From assembly GCA_017592665.1 (NCBI GenBank), contig JAGFNW010000006.1, positions 1 to 64,000 on the forward strand: 64,000 nt of DNA, read 5' to 3'. The position numbers and the translations under genes were made by a program. This DNA is from Streptosporangiaceae bacterium NEAU-GS5 (GTDB lineage Bacteria > Actinomycetota > Actinomycetes > Streptosporangiales > Streptosporangiaceae). A model generated the notes under the pieces. The model was not told the DNA's origin and did no database searches. It saw only the letters and a program-made list of their open reading frames with translations. Shown piece by piece: positions 39,176 to 48,041 of the stretch (within the stretch, counting starts at the first letter, position 1; every line of letters starts with the position of its first letter).

Positions 39176-39968
39176 AGGAGTCCTCCTCGTCGGGGCGCCA
39201 CGCGGGCAGCGACACCAGCCCGGGAGGCACCAGGCGGAACCCGTCGAAGAGGCCGAGGATCTCCTCGCGGGAGCGCAACGTGATCGTCGCGCTGGCGTGC
39301 TTGTAGATGGCCGCGCCCTGCCGCGCCGCCTCGGTCTTGTCGTCGCCGGTCACATGCGACAGGACGAGGTGGCTGCCGGGTGCGAGGGCGTCGCGGATCT
39401 CGGCCACGCGCCGCGCCGGTTTGTCGTCGGCGGCGAGAAAGTGCAGGACCGCTACCGTCAGCACGGCGACGGGCCGGTCGAAGTCGATGAGCGCGCGAAG
39501 GTCGGGGTCGTTCAGCAGCTCGTACGGCCTGCGGAGGTCACCGCGCACCGCGATGGTGCCGGGCGTGCGGGTCAGCAAGGCGCGCGCGTGGGTGAGCACG
39601 ACCGGATCGTTGTCGACGTACGCGACACGGGCGTCCGGGTTGAGGGCCCGCGCCACTTCGTGCACGTTTCCCTCGGTCGGCAGCCCGGCGCCGATGTCGA
39701 TGAACTGCGTGATCCCCACTTCGGTGATGAGATGGCGCACTGCCCGGCGTAAGAAGGCGCGATTTTGCCGGGCGAGTTGGAGCGTTTGCGGCGCCACCGC
39801 CAGCACGCGCTCGGCAGCCGCCCGGTCGGCGGCGAAGTTGTCCTTCCCGCCGAGAAAGTAGTTGTACATTCGGGCGGCGTTCGGAGTGCTGATGTCGATA
39901 CCGCGGGTCGGCTCCTCGGGCACCAATTCGCTCCCAACGACACGGACAAGGGATCTATGCCCGAGCAT
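39108..39968 (-). CDS. SAM-dependent methyltransferase, DUF574 type
   Basis: A 286-residue protein of the actinobacterial DUF574 methyltransferase-like family: GIDISTPNAARMYNYFLGGKDNF signature (split here as STPNAARMYNYFLGGKDN), FIDIGAGLPTEGNVHE for SAM binding, and YVDNDPVVLTHARALL. These proteins are numerous in actinomycetes and mostly uncharacterised. ATG 39968 chosen; the frame is open much further upstream but only over other genes. The 3' end overlaps the P450 by 68 bases. Confidence 0.88.
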   Translation of the reverse strand: MLGHRSLVRVVGSELVPEEPTRGIDISTPNAARMYNYFLGGKDNFAADRAAAERVLAVAPQTLQLARQNRAFLRRAVRHLITEVGITQFIDIGAGLPTEGNVHEVARALNPDARVAYVDNDPVVLTHARALLTRTPGTIAVRGDLRRPYELLNDPDLRALIDFDRPVAVLTVAVLHFLAADDKPARRVAEIRDALAPGSHLVLSHVTGDDKTEAARQGAAIYKHASATITLRSREEILGLFDGFRLVPPGLVSLPAWRPDEEDSYEHFVSRRLPTWFWCGVGALDG

Positions 39969-39973
39969 ATTGC

Positions 39974-40327
39974 CTACTGCGTCGACGCGACGCGGAGACG
40001 ACGTACGTATGCGCTCAATGCCACCAATGCTGCGCCCAGCGAGAAGCCGATGACGGCGCACAGCCAGAGCGGCATCGAGGTGATCAACGCCAGCCCCACG
40101 AACACCACCGGCAACTGGATGAGGCTGTCCAGGACGGGGTGTTCGCCCGCCCAGGCAGTCATCCGGCCCCACCACAGCATGCCGATCGCGAACGGGACGT
40201 AGACCACCCCGGCCACGACGCCCATGATCCAGCCGCGCTCTTCCGTCATGGACCACACCACCGCCACGCACAGCGGAATGCCGAGCAGCCGTATCCACAG
40301 CGGCAGCCGCCGCCCGACAAAGGCCAT
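39974..40327 (-). CDS. Small four-helix membrane protein
   Basis: A 117-residue integral membrane protein with four hydrophobic segments (LLGIPLCVAVVWSM, WIMGVVAGVVYVPFAIGML, SLIQLPVVFVGLALITS, LWLCAVIGFSLGAALVALSA). I do not recognise a family. ATG 40327 is preceded by GAGGAG. It sits 9 bases after the lipoprotein gene and 5 before the methyltransferase, so the genes form one unit. Confidence 0.7.
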   Translation of the reverse strand: MAFVGRRLPLWIRLLGIPLCVAVVWSMTEERGWIMGVVAGVVYVPFAIGMLWWGRMTAWAGEHPVLDSLIQLPVVFVGLALITSMPLWLCAVIGFSLGAALVALSAYVRRLRVASTQ

Positions 40328-40336
40328 GATGACTCC

Positions 40337-40975
40337 TCAGGAGGATATGAACTTCTTGAGCACGCCGCGGTAGTCGGCCGGGCGGGCCTCGGTGTAGTAC
40401 TTCGTCCGGTCTTCGCCTTCGGACGAGAACGTGAGCATGGGGCAGGTCGTCGAGGCGGCCCTGCCCCGGTAATTGAGCACGGTCTTGCCGGTGCGCGCTT
40501 CGAGCACCCGCAGCCGATACGTGGTGTTGTACATGGTGATCGTGAACTGCTCGTCGGTCTTGTCGTCCTTCATCGCGCACGTCTTACCGGCGGGCGCGGC
40601 GGCGAGCCGCTCGTAGCAGGCGACCAGTTCGGTCTTCTTGATGTTGTCGGTGTAGCCGAGGATCCAGCCGCGCGGGTAGTCGCCGTCGAGGGGCGTGTTC
40701 TGCGACCAGGTGCTGTCGCCCTTGTTCATCAGGACGGTGGGGTGCACCGATTCGGTGCCGCGGCGATAGGCGGGGAGACCGGGGAACCCCAGTCCGTCGG
40801 AGCAGACGCGAGCGAGATCGGCGGCGAAGGACGGCGTCTCCGATTTCGCGGCCGCCGTCTTGGGCGCCGCCGCGGTGGCATCGGCACCGGCTCCACCATC
40901 GGATGGGGCGGTTGTCGAAGCCGAGCAGCCACAGGCGGCAAGAGCCAATCCAGCGACGACGAGTCGCATCCACAC
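40337..40975 (-). CDS. Lipoprotein of unknown function
   Basis: A roughly 210-residue exported protein with a lipobox (LALAAC, Cys near residue 15) followed by a Thr/Ala-rich linker. The mature part contains four further Cys (ARVCSDG, ELVACYERL, KTCAMKDD, TTCPMLTF). Start GTG 40975 or ATG 40969 both fit. Not assigned to a family. It ends 9 bases before the membrane-protein gene, and begins 32 bases after the LuxR regulator stop, so it may be in one transcription unit with them. Confidence 0.65.
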   Translation of the reverse strand: MWMRLVVAGLALAACGCSASTTAPSDGGAGADATAAAPKTAAAKSETPSFAADLARVCSDGLGFPGLPAYRRGTESVHPTVLMNKGDSTWSQNTPLDGDYPRGWILGYTDNIKKTELVACYERLAAAPAGKTCAMKDDKTDEQFTITMYNTTYRLRVLEARTGKTVLNYRGRAASTTCPMLTFSSEGEDRTKYYTEARPADYRGVLKKFISS

Positions 40976-41007
40976 AGCGCACTCCCGGGGAAGGAACGTT
41001 TTATCCC

Positions 41008-43446
41008 CTAAGGCGTTCCATTCCGTTCCATCAGTTCCACCGGGGCGTTGAAGGCGGCCGGGCCCAGCTGCTCGAGCAGCTCCGCGCGGAGTGGATGGTC
41101 CTCGGGGGTCAGCCGGTCGGCCGCGCCGAGCAGCGCGGCGGCGCGGGTGAGCCGGCCGGTCGCGTAGTCGGTCTCGGCGAGCAGGCGCATGCCGGTCGCC
41201 ATCGCGTACGGGTCGCCCAGCCCGGTGGCGATCTCGACGCCTTCGACGAGCAGCCGGCCCGCGCTCTCGTGGTCGCCGCGCGCGGCGAGGGCCGCGCCGA
41301 TCCCGCGCAGGCAGCGGGTCACGCAGCGGAGGTCGCCCATCCGGCGGAAGTCGCCGAGCAGCGCACGGAACCGCTCCTCGGTGGTCGTGAAGTCGCCGCG
41401 GCGCTGGTCGAGGCTCGCGCGGAACACCGCGGCATGCAGCCGTTCGTGGTCGTTGCCGCTGCCGACGGCCAGCCGCTCGGCCTCCTCCAGCCAGCCGAGC
41501 GCGTCGTCGAAGCGGATCCCCTCGATGATCGCCCGGTTGGCCATCTGGTTGAGACAGTTGGCCCGCTTCACGTTGTCGCGGAGCCGGCCGAACAGGTCGG
41601 CGGCCGCGTTCTGCCAGGCCAGCCCCACCGTCCAGTCGTCGGTGACGACGCCGACGCCGCTCATGGCGAACGCCCGGTGCCATTCGTCGCCGAGTTCGCC
41701 GAACATGGTCGCGGCGCGGCGCAGGCCTTCGGCGGCTCCCCCAGGCACCGCGTGCATGAGCGCCCAGCCCGACGCCAGCTCGGCCAGGGCGCGGTCCTCG
41801 GCCGTGCCGCCGGCGGCCCGCTCCAGCGCCTGATCGGCGAACCCGCGCGCCCGGTCGGCGTTCTGGAAACACAGCACGATGACGCAGGTGACCGCGGCGT
41901 GTACGCCCAGGGGGCCGTCCGGCAGCGGCCGGTCGAGCAGCCGGTCGAGCCAGTCGAACAGCTCGCCGCGCGCGCCGAGGATCTCCCACCCGGTGCCGAT
42001 GTCGGCGAAGAACTCCCACGCCGCGCCGAACTCCTTGGTGTCGAGCGCCCAGCGCATGGCGTCGCGGAGGTCGGGCCAGCGTCCGGTGAACCAGCGCAGC
42101 GCCGCGACCTGGTCACGGCCCCGCAGATCCGGCACCACGGCGACGGCGTGCCGGAGGTGATGCCGGGCGTGCTGCTCGCGGGCGACATCGGCGGCGCCAT
42201 GCGCCTCGAGGCGCCGATGCGCGAACTGGCGGACGCTGTCCAGCAGCCGATACTCGGTGATCTGTCCACGGCGGCGCCGCGAGATCAGCGACCGGTCGAG
42301 CAGCCGGGGAAACAGCAGGACCAGGTCGTCGGGGCCGAGCGGCGGATAGGCGAGAACCTCGGCCGCGGTGTCGTAGTCGAACTCGCCGGGAAAAACCGAG
42401 CAGCGCTCGAACAGCAGCCGCTCGTCCTCCCCCAGCAGGTCGTAGCTCCACCGCAGCGCCTCCTCCAGCGTGCGGTGCCGGCTGGGCGCCCCCCGCGCCC
42501 CGTCGGTGAGCAGCGCGAACCGGTTGTCGAGCCGGGCCACGAGCTCGGCCGGGGTGAAGAAGCGCACGCGCGCGGCCGCGAGCTCGATGGCCAGCGGCAG
42601 GCCGTCGAGGCGGCGGCAGACCATGGCGACGTGGCGGGCGTTGTCGGCGGTGACCGCGAAGCCGGGCGACACGGCCTCGGCCCGATCGGCGAACAGCCGT
42701 CCCGCGGGCGCGGCCAGCACGGCCGCCGGGTCGGCGACGTCGCCGGGCAGGTCGAGCGGCGGGATCTCGTAGACCACCTCGCCCGCGACCCGAAGCGGCC
42801 CGTGGCTCGTGGCCAGCACGCGCAACCGGTCGGTGCTGGCGAGCAGCTCGGCCAGCAGCTCGGCCGCGCCGGTGGCCACGTGCTCGCAGTTGTCCACGAT
42901 CAGCCAGCGCGGGACCTCGGCGAGCGTGCCCCGGATGAGGTCGCCCAGCCGGTGCGCGTCCCCGGACACGCCGAGCGCGTCGGCGAAGGCCCGCTCGACC
43001 GGCTCACCGGGCGGTACGCGCGCGAGATCGACCAACACGGCCGGCGGCATCCCGGTCGTGGCCCGCGCCAGCCGCAGGGCCAGCCGCGTCTTGCCGGTGC
43101 CGGCCGGGCCGGTCAGCGTCAGCAGCCGATGGGCCTCGACCAGGCGCGACAGGTCGGCTATCTCGCGTGTCCTGCCGACGAACGACGACAGGGGCCGGGG
43201 CAGCGCGCCACCGGGGTCGCGGGGGGTACGCAGCCGGGTGGCCGTGTCGATCAGGGCGGCCCGGTTGGATCCGCCGAGCTTGCGCAGCAGCGACGACACG
43301 TGGCTTTCCACCGTGCGCTCCGACAGCCGCAGCCGCTCGGCGATCTCGTGATTGTGCAGGCGATCGCCCACCAGCCAGAAGATCTCCAGCTCGCGTGCGG
43401 TCACTCCGGCCGCCCGGAGCGGACCGGGAAACCCGTCCGATCCCAT
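41008..43446 (-). CDS. LuxR-HTH / ATPase / TPR regulator (N-terminal HTH)
   Basis: An 812-residue regulator with an unusual order: LuxR helix-turn-helix first (about 14-70, GVTARELEIFWLVGDRLHNH, then LSERTVESHVSSLLRKLG), then an NB-ARC-like ATPase (P-loop GPAGTGKT 113-120; LIVDNCEHV), a winged segment and helical repeats. This layout is common among actinobacterial LuxR-type ATPases. ATG 43446 was chosen as the last start before the HTH; the open frame to 44190 only shadows the divergent genes. It is divergent from the rhodanese/encapsulin group and precedes the lipoprotein unit on its own strand. Confidence 0.87.
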   Translation of the reverse strand: MGSDGFPGPLRAAGVTARELEIFWLVGDRLHNHEIAERLRLSERTVESHVSSLLRKLGGSNRAALIDTATRLRTPRDPGGALPRPLSSFVGRTREIADLSRLVEAHRLLTLTGPAGTGKTRLALRLARATTGMPPAVLVDLARVPPGEPVERAFADALGVSGDAHRLGDLIRGTLAEVPRWLIVDNCEHVATGAAELLAELLASTDRLRVLATSHGPLRVAGEVVYEIPPLDLPGDVADPAAVLAAPAGRLFADRAEAVSPGFAVTADNARHVAMVCRRLDGLPLAIELAAARVRFFTPAELVARLDNRFALLTDGARGAPSRHRTLEEALRWSYDLLGEDERLLFERCSVFPGEFDYDTAAEVLAYPPLGPDDLVLLFPRLLDRSLISRRRRGQITEYRLLDSVRQFAHRRLEAHGAADVAREQHARHHLRHAVAVVPDLRGRDQVAALRWFTGRWPDLRDAMRWALDTKEFGAAWEFFADIGTGWEILGARGELFDWLDRLLDRPLPDGPLGVHAAVTCVIVLCFQNADRARGFADQALERAAGGTAEDRALAELASGWALMHAVPGGAAEGLRRAATMFGELGDEWHRAFAMSGVGVVTDDWTVGLAWQNAAADLFGRLRDNVKRANCLNQMANRAIIEGIRFDDALGWLEEAERLAVGSGNDHERLHAAVFRASLDQRRGDFTTTEERFRALLGDFRRMGDLRCVTRCLRGIGAALAARGDHESAGRLLVEGVEIATGLGDPYAMATGMRLLAETDYATGRLTRAAALLGAADRLTPEDHPLRAELLEQLGPAAFNAPVELMERNGTP

Positions 43447-43471
43447 GAGGCGAGTATCCAGCAATCTCCGA

Positions 43472-43506
43472 AGTGGCCACGGGCGATATTTCAGTAGTCG
43501 CCACGG
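43472..43506. promoter_or_regulatory. Direct repeats in the LuxR/rhodanese divergent gap
   Basis: AGTGGCCACGG (43472-43482) and AGTCGCCACGG (43496-43506) match at 10 of 11 positions with a 24-bp period; the first contains the palindrome GTGGCCAC. They lie between the divergent regulator and rhodanese gene, in place for a regulator to act on both. Confidence 0.4.
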
Positions 43507-43542
43507 ATGCCCGCTGTGCGGGCCGTGCGTTCTCATTGCCGC

Positions 43543-43938
43543 ATGAGCATCTCCGTACGACATCTGGTGGCGCGGGCACGCGACCGGGTGCGCAACATGT
43601 CGGTGGCCGAGGTGGCCGAAGCCCTCGACCTCGGGCCGGTCACCCTGGTCGACATCCGCGAGGCGGACGAGGTGTGGCGCGACGGCGCGATCCCGGGCGC
43701 CGTGCAGGCGGCGCGCGGGATGCTGGAGTTCTGGGCCGACCCGACCTGCCCGTATCACCGGGAGGAGTTCGACCCGGGCGCCAAGATCATCCTTTACTGC
43801 TCGTCGGGCGGCCGGTCGGCGCTCGCCGCGCAGACCTTGCAGGAGCTCGGCTACCTGGACGTCGCCCATCTCGAGGGCGGGCTGAACGCCTGGAAGGAGC
43901 ATGGCAGGCCGGTGATGTACCAGGGCGGACCCCGTTGA
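43543..43938 (+). CDS. Rhodanese-like sulfurtransferase
   Basis: A 131-residue single-domain rhodanese: VTLVDIREADEVWRDGAIPG and active-site loop CSSGGRS with Cys86. It transfers sulfane sulfur or acts in thiol/redox sensing. ATG 43543 begins the recognisable domain. First gene of a plus-strand run leading to the peroxidase/encapsulin pair, spaced tightly with the next two frames. Confidence 0.88.
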   Translation: MSISVRHLVARARDRVRNMSVAEVAEALDLGPVTLVDIREADEVWRDGAIPGAVQAARGMLEFWADPTCPYHREEFDPGAKIILYCSSGGRSALAAQTLQELGYLDVAHLEGGLNAWKEHGRPVMYQGGPR

Positions 43939-44126
43939 AAGCCCGTCCCGATCTGTGCGCCAGGGCCCTGGCGGCCGCCGGCCCGGCGTACGAGGCCATC
44001 CAGAACGCCGGTGAGCCGGCGTTCCTGAAAACAGCGGCCACGCTCGCCGCCGAGCGCGTGCGGGATGGTCTCCCCCTGCGTGCGTCCGTGTCCATCGTTG
44101 GTTTCCGCGCGCGAAAGCCGGAGTAG
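43935..44126 (+). CDS. Small frame, possible methyltransferase C-terminal remnant
   Basis: A 63-codon frame from TTG 43935 (overlapping the rhodanese stop) to TAG 44126. The sequence (PAYEAIQNAGEPAFLKTAAT, RVRDGLPLRASVSIVGFRAR) looks to me like the C-terminal end of a class I SAM methyltransferase, whose SAM-binding part is absent. It may be a remnant or a short translated gene between rhodanese and AhpD-like genes. The start is uncertain. Confidence 0.4.
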   Translation: MKARPDLCARALAAAGPAYEAIQNAGEPAFLKTAATLAAERVRDGLPLRASVSIVGFRARKPE

Positions 44127-44713
44127 TGATGACCTTCCTCAACCCTCCCGAGATCACCACCGAGGTCGAGAAGCTGTACGCCGATGACATCGCCGAAGAC
44201 GGCTATGTCATGAACGTCTCCCTGATCTGGGGATACCGCCCCAGCCTCCAGGAAGGACTGTTCGGCCTGCTGCGCGACATCACCAAGGAGTACGAGCTGA
44301 CCATGCGCCAGCGCGGCATCCTGGTCGCGGCCTGCGCCTCGGCGTTCGGCGACTCCTACTGCGCGCTGAAGTGGGGGACGCGGCTGGCCGCCGAATCCGA
44401 CACGCGGACCGCCTCAGAGGTGCTGCGCGGCGAGGACATCGGGCTGAGCGACGCCGAGCGCGCCATGGCGGCCTGGGCGCGCAAGGTGGCCCGCGATCCC
44501 AACGCCGTCGTGGAGGCCGACGTCCAGCGGATGCGCGACTGCGGGTGGGAGGACGCCGAGATCTTCGCGATCACGGTGTTCGTCGCGCTCAGAATCGCCT
44601 TCTCCACGGTCAACGACGCGCTGGGGGCCCGCCCCGATGCCGGGCTGCGTCAGACGACGCCGCCCGACATCCTCGAGGCGGTCACTTTCGGGCGCCCCAT
44701 AGCCGACGGGTGA
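44126..44713 (+). CDS. AhpD/carboxymuconolactone-decarboxylase-like protein
   Basis: A 195-residue all-helical protein of the AhpD/CMD fold (DITKEYELTMRQRGILVAAC, FGDSYCALKWGTRLA, DAEIFAITVFVALRIAFSTV). Classical AhpD has Glu and CxxC plus His; here only one Cys sits in GDSYCALKWG, so it is likely not a CxxC-type peroxiredoxin reductase. GTG 44126 or ATG 44129. The position before a DyP peroxidase suggests an oxidative-stress role. Confidence 0.75.
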   Translation: MMTFLNPPEITTEVEKLYADDIAEDGYVMNVSLIWGYRPSLQEGLFGLLRDITKEYELTMRQRGILVAACASAFGDSYCALKWGTRLAAESDTRTASEVLRGEDIGLSDAERAMAAWARKVARDPNAVVEADVQRMRDCGWEDAEIFAITVFVALRIAFSTVNDALGARPDAGLRQTTPPDILEAVTFGRPIADG

Positions 44714-44744
44714 TCGCGGATCCCAGCTGGGTATTGTGCCCAGC

Positions 44745-45800
44745 ATGGATCAACGCGAGCCGGTGCCACAGGACGTGCTGGCCGGGCTGACCAGCTCGGC
44801 CATCTTCCTCGTGGTGACGGTCGACCCGGGCGGCGAGGCGGTCGCGCGCGACCTGCTGGCCGACCTGGCCGGCCTGGTCAGGGCGGTCGGCTTCCGCGTG
44901 CCCACAGGCGGGCTCAGCTGCGTCACCGGGATCGGCTCCGAGGTGTGGGATCGGCTGTTCGCCGGGCCGCGGCCGGCCGAGCTGCACCCGTTCCAGGAGC
45001 TCACCGGGCCCCGGCACGTCGCACCGGCGACCCCCGGCGACCTGATGTTCCACATCCGGGCGACGCGGATGGACCTGTGCTTCGAGCTGGCCGGGCAGAT
45101 CATGGACCGGCTGCGCGACGTGGTGACCGTGCAGGACGAGGTGCACGGCTTCAAGTACTTCGAGGAACGCGACCTGCTGGGTTTCGTCGACGGCACCGAG
45201 AGCCCGACCGGCCCGGCCGCCGTCCGGGCCGTGTTCGTGGGCGAGGAGGATCCCGATTTCGCCGCCGGCAGCTATGTGATCGTCCAGAAGTACGTGCACG
45301 ACCTGGCCGCGTGGAACGCACTGACCGTCGAGGCGCAGGAGCGCGCGATCGGGCGGAGCAAGCTGTCCGACATCGAGATGGCCGACGACGTCAAGCCGGC
45401 CGACTCCCATGTCGCGCTGAACACGGTCACCGGGCCGGACGGCGAGGAGCGGCAGATCGTCCGCGACAACATGCCGTTCGGGTCGGTGGGTGACGGCGTT
45501 TTCGGCACCTACTTCATTGGATACGCCGCCACGCCGGACGTGACCGAGCAGATGCTGCGCAACATGTTCATCGGGTCGCCCCCAGGCACCACCGACCGGA
45601 TCCTCGACTTCTCCACCGCGATCACGGGCTGCCTGTTCTACGTTCCGACCGCGGATTTCCTTGACGACCCGCCTCCGGCGCCCGGCCAGGCGCCCGGACG
45701 CGCCGTCGCCGCACCTGAGGCCACCGCCACGCCTGAAGCCACCGGGACGTCCGACGGTTCCCTGCGAATCGGCGGGCTCAAGAGGGGGATCACCGTATGA
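44745..45800 (+). CDS. DyP-type peroxidase with encapsulin-targeting tail
   Basis: A 351-residue heme peroxidase: GFVDGTES with catalytic Asp149, DSHVALN with proximal His222 and the conserved DNMPFG. After about residue 306 comes a Pro/Ala/Thr-rich flexible linker (APGQAPGRAVAAPEATATPE) ending with DGSLRIGGLKRG, the encapsulation peptide used to load DyP into encapsulin shells. The stop overlaps the encapsulin ATG (ATGA), so cargo and shell are co-translated. ATG 44745 chosen; GTG 44736 is an alternative. Confidence 0.94.
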   Translation: MDQREPVPQDVLAGLTSSAIFLVVTVDPGGEAVARDLLADLAGLVRAVGFRVPTGGLSCVTGIGSEVWDRLFAGPRPAELHPFQELTGPRHVAPATPGDLMFHIRATRMDLCFELAGQIMDRLRDVVTVQDEVHGFKYFEERDLLGFVDGTESPTGPAAVRAVFVGEEDPDFAAGSYVIVQKYVHDLAAWNALTVEAQERAIGRSKLSDIEMADDVKPADSHVALNTVTGPDGEERQIVRDNMPFGSVGDGVFGTYFIGYAATPDVTEQMLRNMFIGSPPGTTDRILDFSTAITGCLFYVPTADFLDDPPPAPGQAPGRAVAAPEATATPEATGTSDGSLRIGGLKRGITV

Positions 45801-46615
45801 ACAACCTGCATCGCGAACTCGCGCCCATCTCCGCGGCCGCGTGGGACGACCTGGAGGCCGAGGCGCGCCGCACGTTCATCCGCCACCTTGCCGGTCGGCG
45901 GCTCGTCGATGTGCCCGACGCCGGTGGCACCACGCTCGCGGCCGTGGCCACGGGCCACATGACGGCGATCGACCCGCCGGGCGACGGCGTCGCGGCGGGC
46001 CTTCGTGGCGCGCAGCAGCTGGTGGAGCTGCGGGTGCCGTTCACCGTAAGCCGCGGCGAGGTCGACTCGGTCGAGCGCGGCGCCGCCGACGCCGACTGGC
46101 AGCCGGTCAAGGACGCGGCCCGCCGGATGGCCTACGCCGAGGACCGGGCCATCTTCGAGGGCTACCCGGCCGCCGGGATCGCCGGCATCCGCTCGTTCGC
46201 CACGAATCCGGCGCTCACGCTGCCGGCCGAGCCGCGCGACTATCCCAACACCGTGGCCCAGGCCATCTCCGCGCTCCGCCTGGCCGGTGTCGGCGGCCCC
46301 TACACCCTGGCCCTGTCGGCCGACGCCTACACCGCGGTCAGCGAGACCTCCGACCACGGCTATCCGATTTACGAGCACCTGCGCCGGCTGCTCGACGGCG
46401 AGATCGTCTGGGCGCCCGCCATCAGCGGCGCCGTGCTGATCACCACCCGGGGCGGCGACTTCGAGCTCCGCCTCGGCCAGGATCTGTCGATCGGCTACGA
46501 CTCGCACGACGCCGACACCATCCGCCTGTACTTCCAGGAGACCTTCACCTTCCTCGCCTACACCAGCGAGGCGGCCGTCCCGATCACCGCCGTCACGTCT
46601 TCCACAGCTTCCTGA
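45797..46615 (+). CDS. Family 1 encapsulin nanocompartment shell protein
   Basis: A 272-residue HK97-fold encapsulin: MNNLHRELAPISAAAWDDLE, RTFIRHLAGRRLVDV, then VELRVPFTVSRGEVDSVERG, which is the family 1 E-loop region, and TFLAYTSEAAVPI near the end. Such shells form small icosahedral compartments around a cargo enzyme, here the DyP peroxidase. The last 23 bases overlap the convergent P450. The rhodanese and AhpD-like genes upstream may belong to the same stress response. Confidence 0.94.
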   Translation: MNNLHRELAPISAAAWDDLEAEARRTFIRHLAGRRLVDVPDAGGTTLAAVATGHMTAIDPPGDGVAAGLRGAQQLVELRVPFTVSRGEVDSVERGAADADWQPVKDAARRMAYAEDRAIFEGYPAAGIAGIRSFATNPALTLPAEPRDYPNTVAQAISALRLAGVGGPYTLALSADAYTAVSETSDHGYPIYEHLRRLLDGEIVWAPAISGAVLITTRGGDFELRLGQDLSIGYDSHDADTIRLYFQETFTFLAYTSEAAVPITAVTSSTAS

Positions 46616-47945
46616 CGCTCCCCGAGACGGCCGCCGACCGCACCGGCCCGTTCGTCATCCGTACGAAGACGGGCTTGCGCGGAAACGCCGTCACGCCGCT
46701 TCTGATCACGTAGTCGATCGTGCCGGTCCTGAGCTCGGGGGCGGCCGACTCCAGCGCCAGGCCGAGCGTCGTGCGCACCTGCAGATCCGCGAAGGACGCG
46801 CCAAGGCAGCGCCGCTGCCCGACCCCGAACGGCAGGAACCGGTACGGCGACGGCCGCAGATCGTCCCAGCGCGACGGCCGGAACGCGTGGGGATCGGGGA
46901 ACGACTCGGGGTCGAGGTGCTCAAGCAGCGGCGACGCCACGATCATGGCGCCCTTCGGCACCGGCGCCGAGCCGTCGATCTCCACCTCCCTCGTGGTACG
47001 GCGGGGCAGCGAGATCGGCACCGTCGGGATGAGCCGCTGCGACTCCTTGACCAGGGCGTCCACGTCCGCCTCGCCGTCGGTCTCGAGCCCCGGCGTGCCG
47101 GCCAGGGCGATCAGGGCCCACGTCATCGTCATCGCCGTGGTCTCGAACCCGGCCGCGAACAGGCCGTGCAGCTCCCCGGCGATCTCGGAGGGGCTGAGCG
47201 AGTCGCCGTCCTCGTCGACCGTGTGGCAGAGGATCGACAGCGCGTCCGGCCGCGGCTCGGCCGCCCTGGTCCGCTCGATGAGGGCCACGAACTCGTCGTA
47301 CAGGCCGGCGACCGTGCGGGTCCACCACCCGTACGGCGTCCACGGCCGCTCCACCTGGAACAGGAAGATGGCCGGGTTGAACACGCTCTTCATCAGCCGC
47401 GCGACCCGCTCGGCGAGCCGCACGTTGGCCTCGTCCGGCTCCAGCCCGAGCAGGCAGGTGAGCATGTTGGCCCGGGTGATCGACAGGAACTCGGCGGCGA
47501 TGTCGAACGGCTCGCCGTCCGCCCGCGCGAACCTCGACCGCTTGAACGTCTCGGCGAAGACCACGCGGTAGTGCTCCATGGCCGACTTGTGCACGATCGG
47601 CATGAGCAGCTTGCGGGCGCGCCGATGCCGGTCGCCGTTGAACGTGATCACGGCGTCGAACATCTGCGACCACGAACGCCCTCTCGGCAGTTCGAGGACG
47701 CCGTCGCCGATCCTGTGGAAGGTGTCGTTGTCGGTGAAGTACTGACGTACCGCTTCCTCACCCCGCACTACCACGATCGACCCGTTGCCGCGGGTGGCGG
47801 CGAGCACGGGCCCGGGCGAGACCGGCGCGAGCCGATCGAGGCAGTACCAGGCGGGGTGGGCCATGAAGCGGAGGTTGTTGATCAGGGGCCGGCCGGCGGG
47901 GCCGGGCGCGTCCAGCCGCAGGGACGTGTCGAACATCTTGGCCAT
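46593..47945 (-). CDS. Cytochrome P450
   Basis: A 450-residue P450: I-helix FAAGFETTAM, K-helix KESQR (ExxR), and heme loop FGVGQRRCLG with Cys380. The N-terminal opening (GPAGRPLINNLRFMAHPAWY) is the family-like proline region. ATG 47945; the stop overlaps the convergent encapsulin by 23 bases. It stands alone with no redox partner nearby; substrate unknown. Confidence 0.9.
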   Translation of the reverse strand: MAKMFDTSLRLDAPGPAGRPLINNLRFMAHPAWYCLDRLAPVSPGPVLAATRGNGSIVVVRGEEAVRQYFTDNDTFHRIGDGVLELPRGRSWSQMFDAVITFNGDRHRRARKLLMPIVHKSAMEHYRVVFAETFKRSRFARADGEPFDIAAEFLSITRANMLTCLLGLEPDEANVRLAERVARLMKSVFNPAIFLFQVERPWTPYGWWTRTVAGLYDEFVALIERTRAAEPRPDALSILCHTVDEDGDSLSPSEIAGELHGLFAAGFETTAMTMTWALIALAGTPGLETDGEADVDALVKESQRLIPTVPISLPRRTTREVEIDGSAPVPKGAMIVASPLLEHLDPESFPDPHAFRPSRWDDLRPSPYRFLPFGVGQRRCLGASFADLQVRTTLGLALESAAPELRTGTIDYVIRSGVTAFPRKPVFVRMTNGPVRSAAVSGSVRKLWKT

Positions 47946-48041
47946 GGGTCACTCTCCAGGCGGAGAGTACGTGCGCCGCCGATGGCCGCCAAGGCCACAA
48001 ACAAATGGCCGCTATCCCTTTGACGGGCCGAAACGCCACCG

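Noticed and set aside
43447..44190. Extension of the LuxR regulator across the rhodanese gene
   Set aside because: It only shadows the opposite-strand rhodanese and small frame; the HTH begins at ATG 43446.
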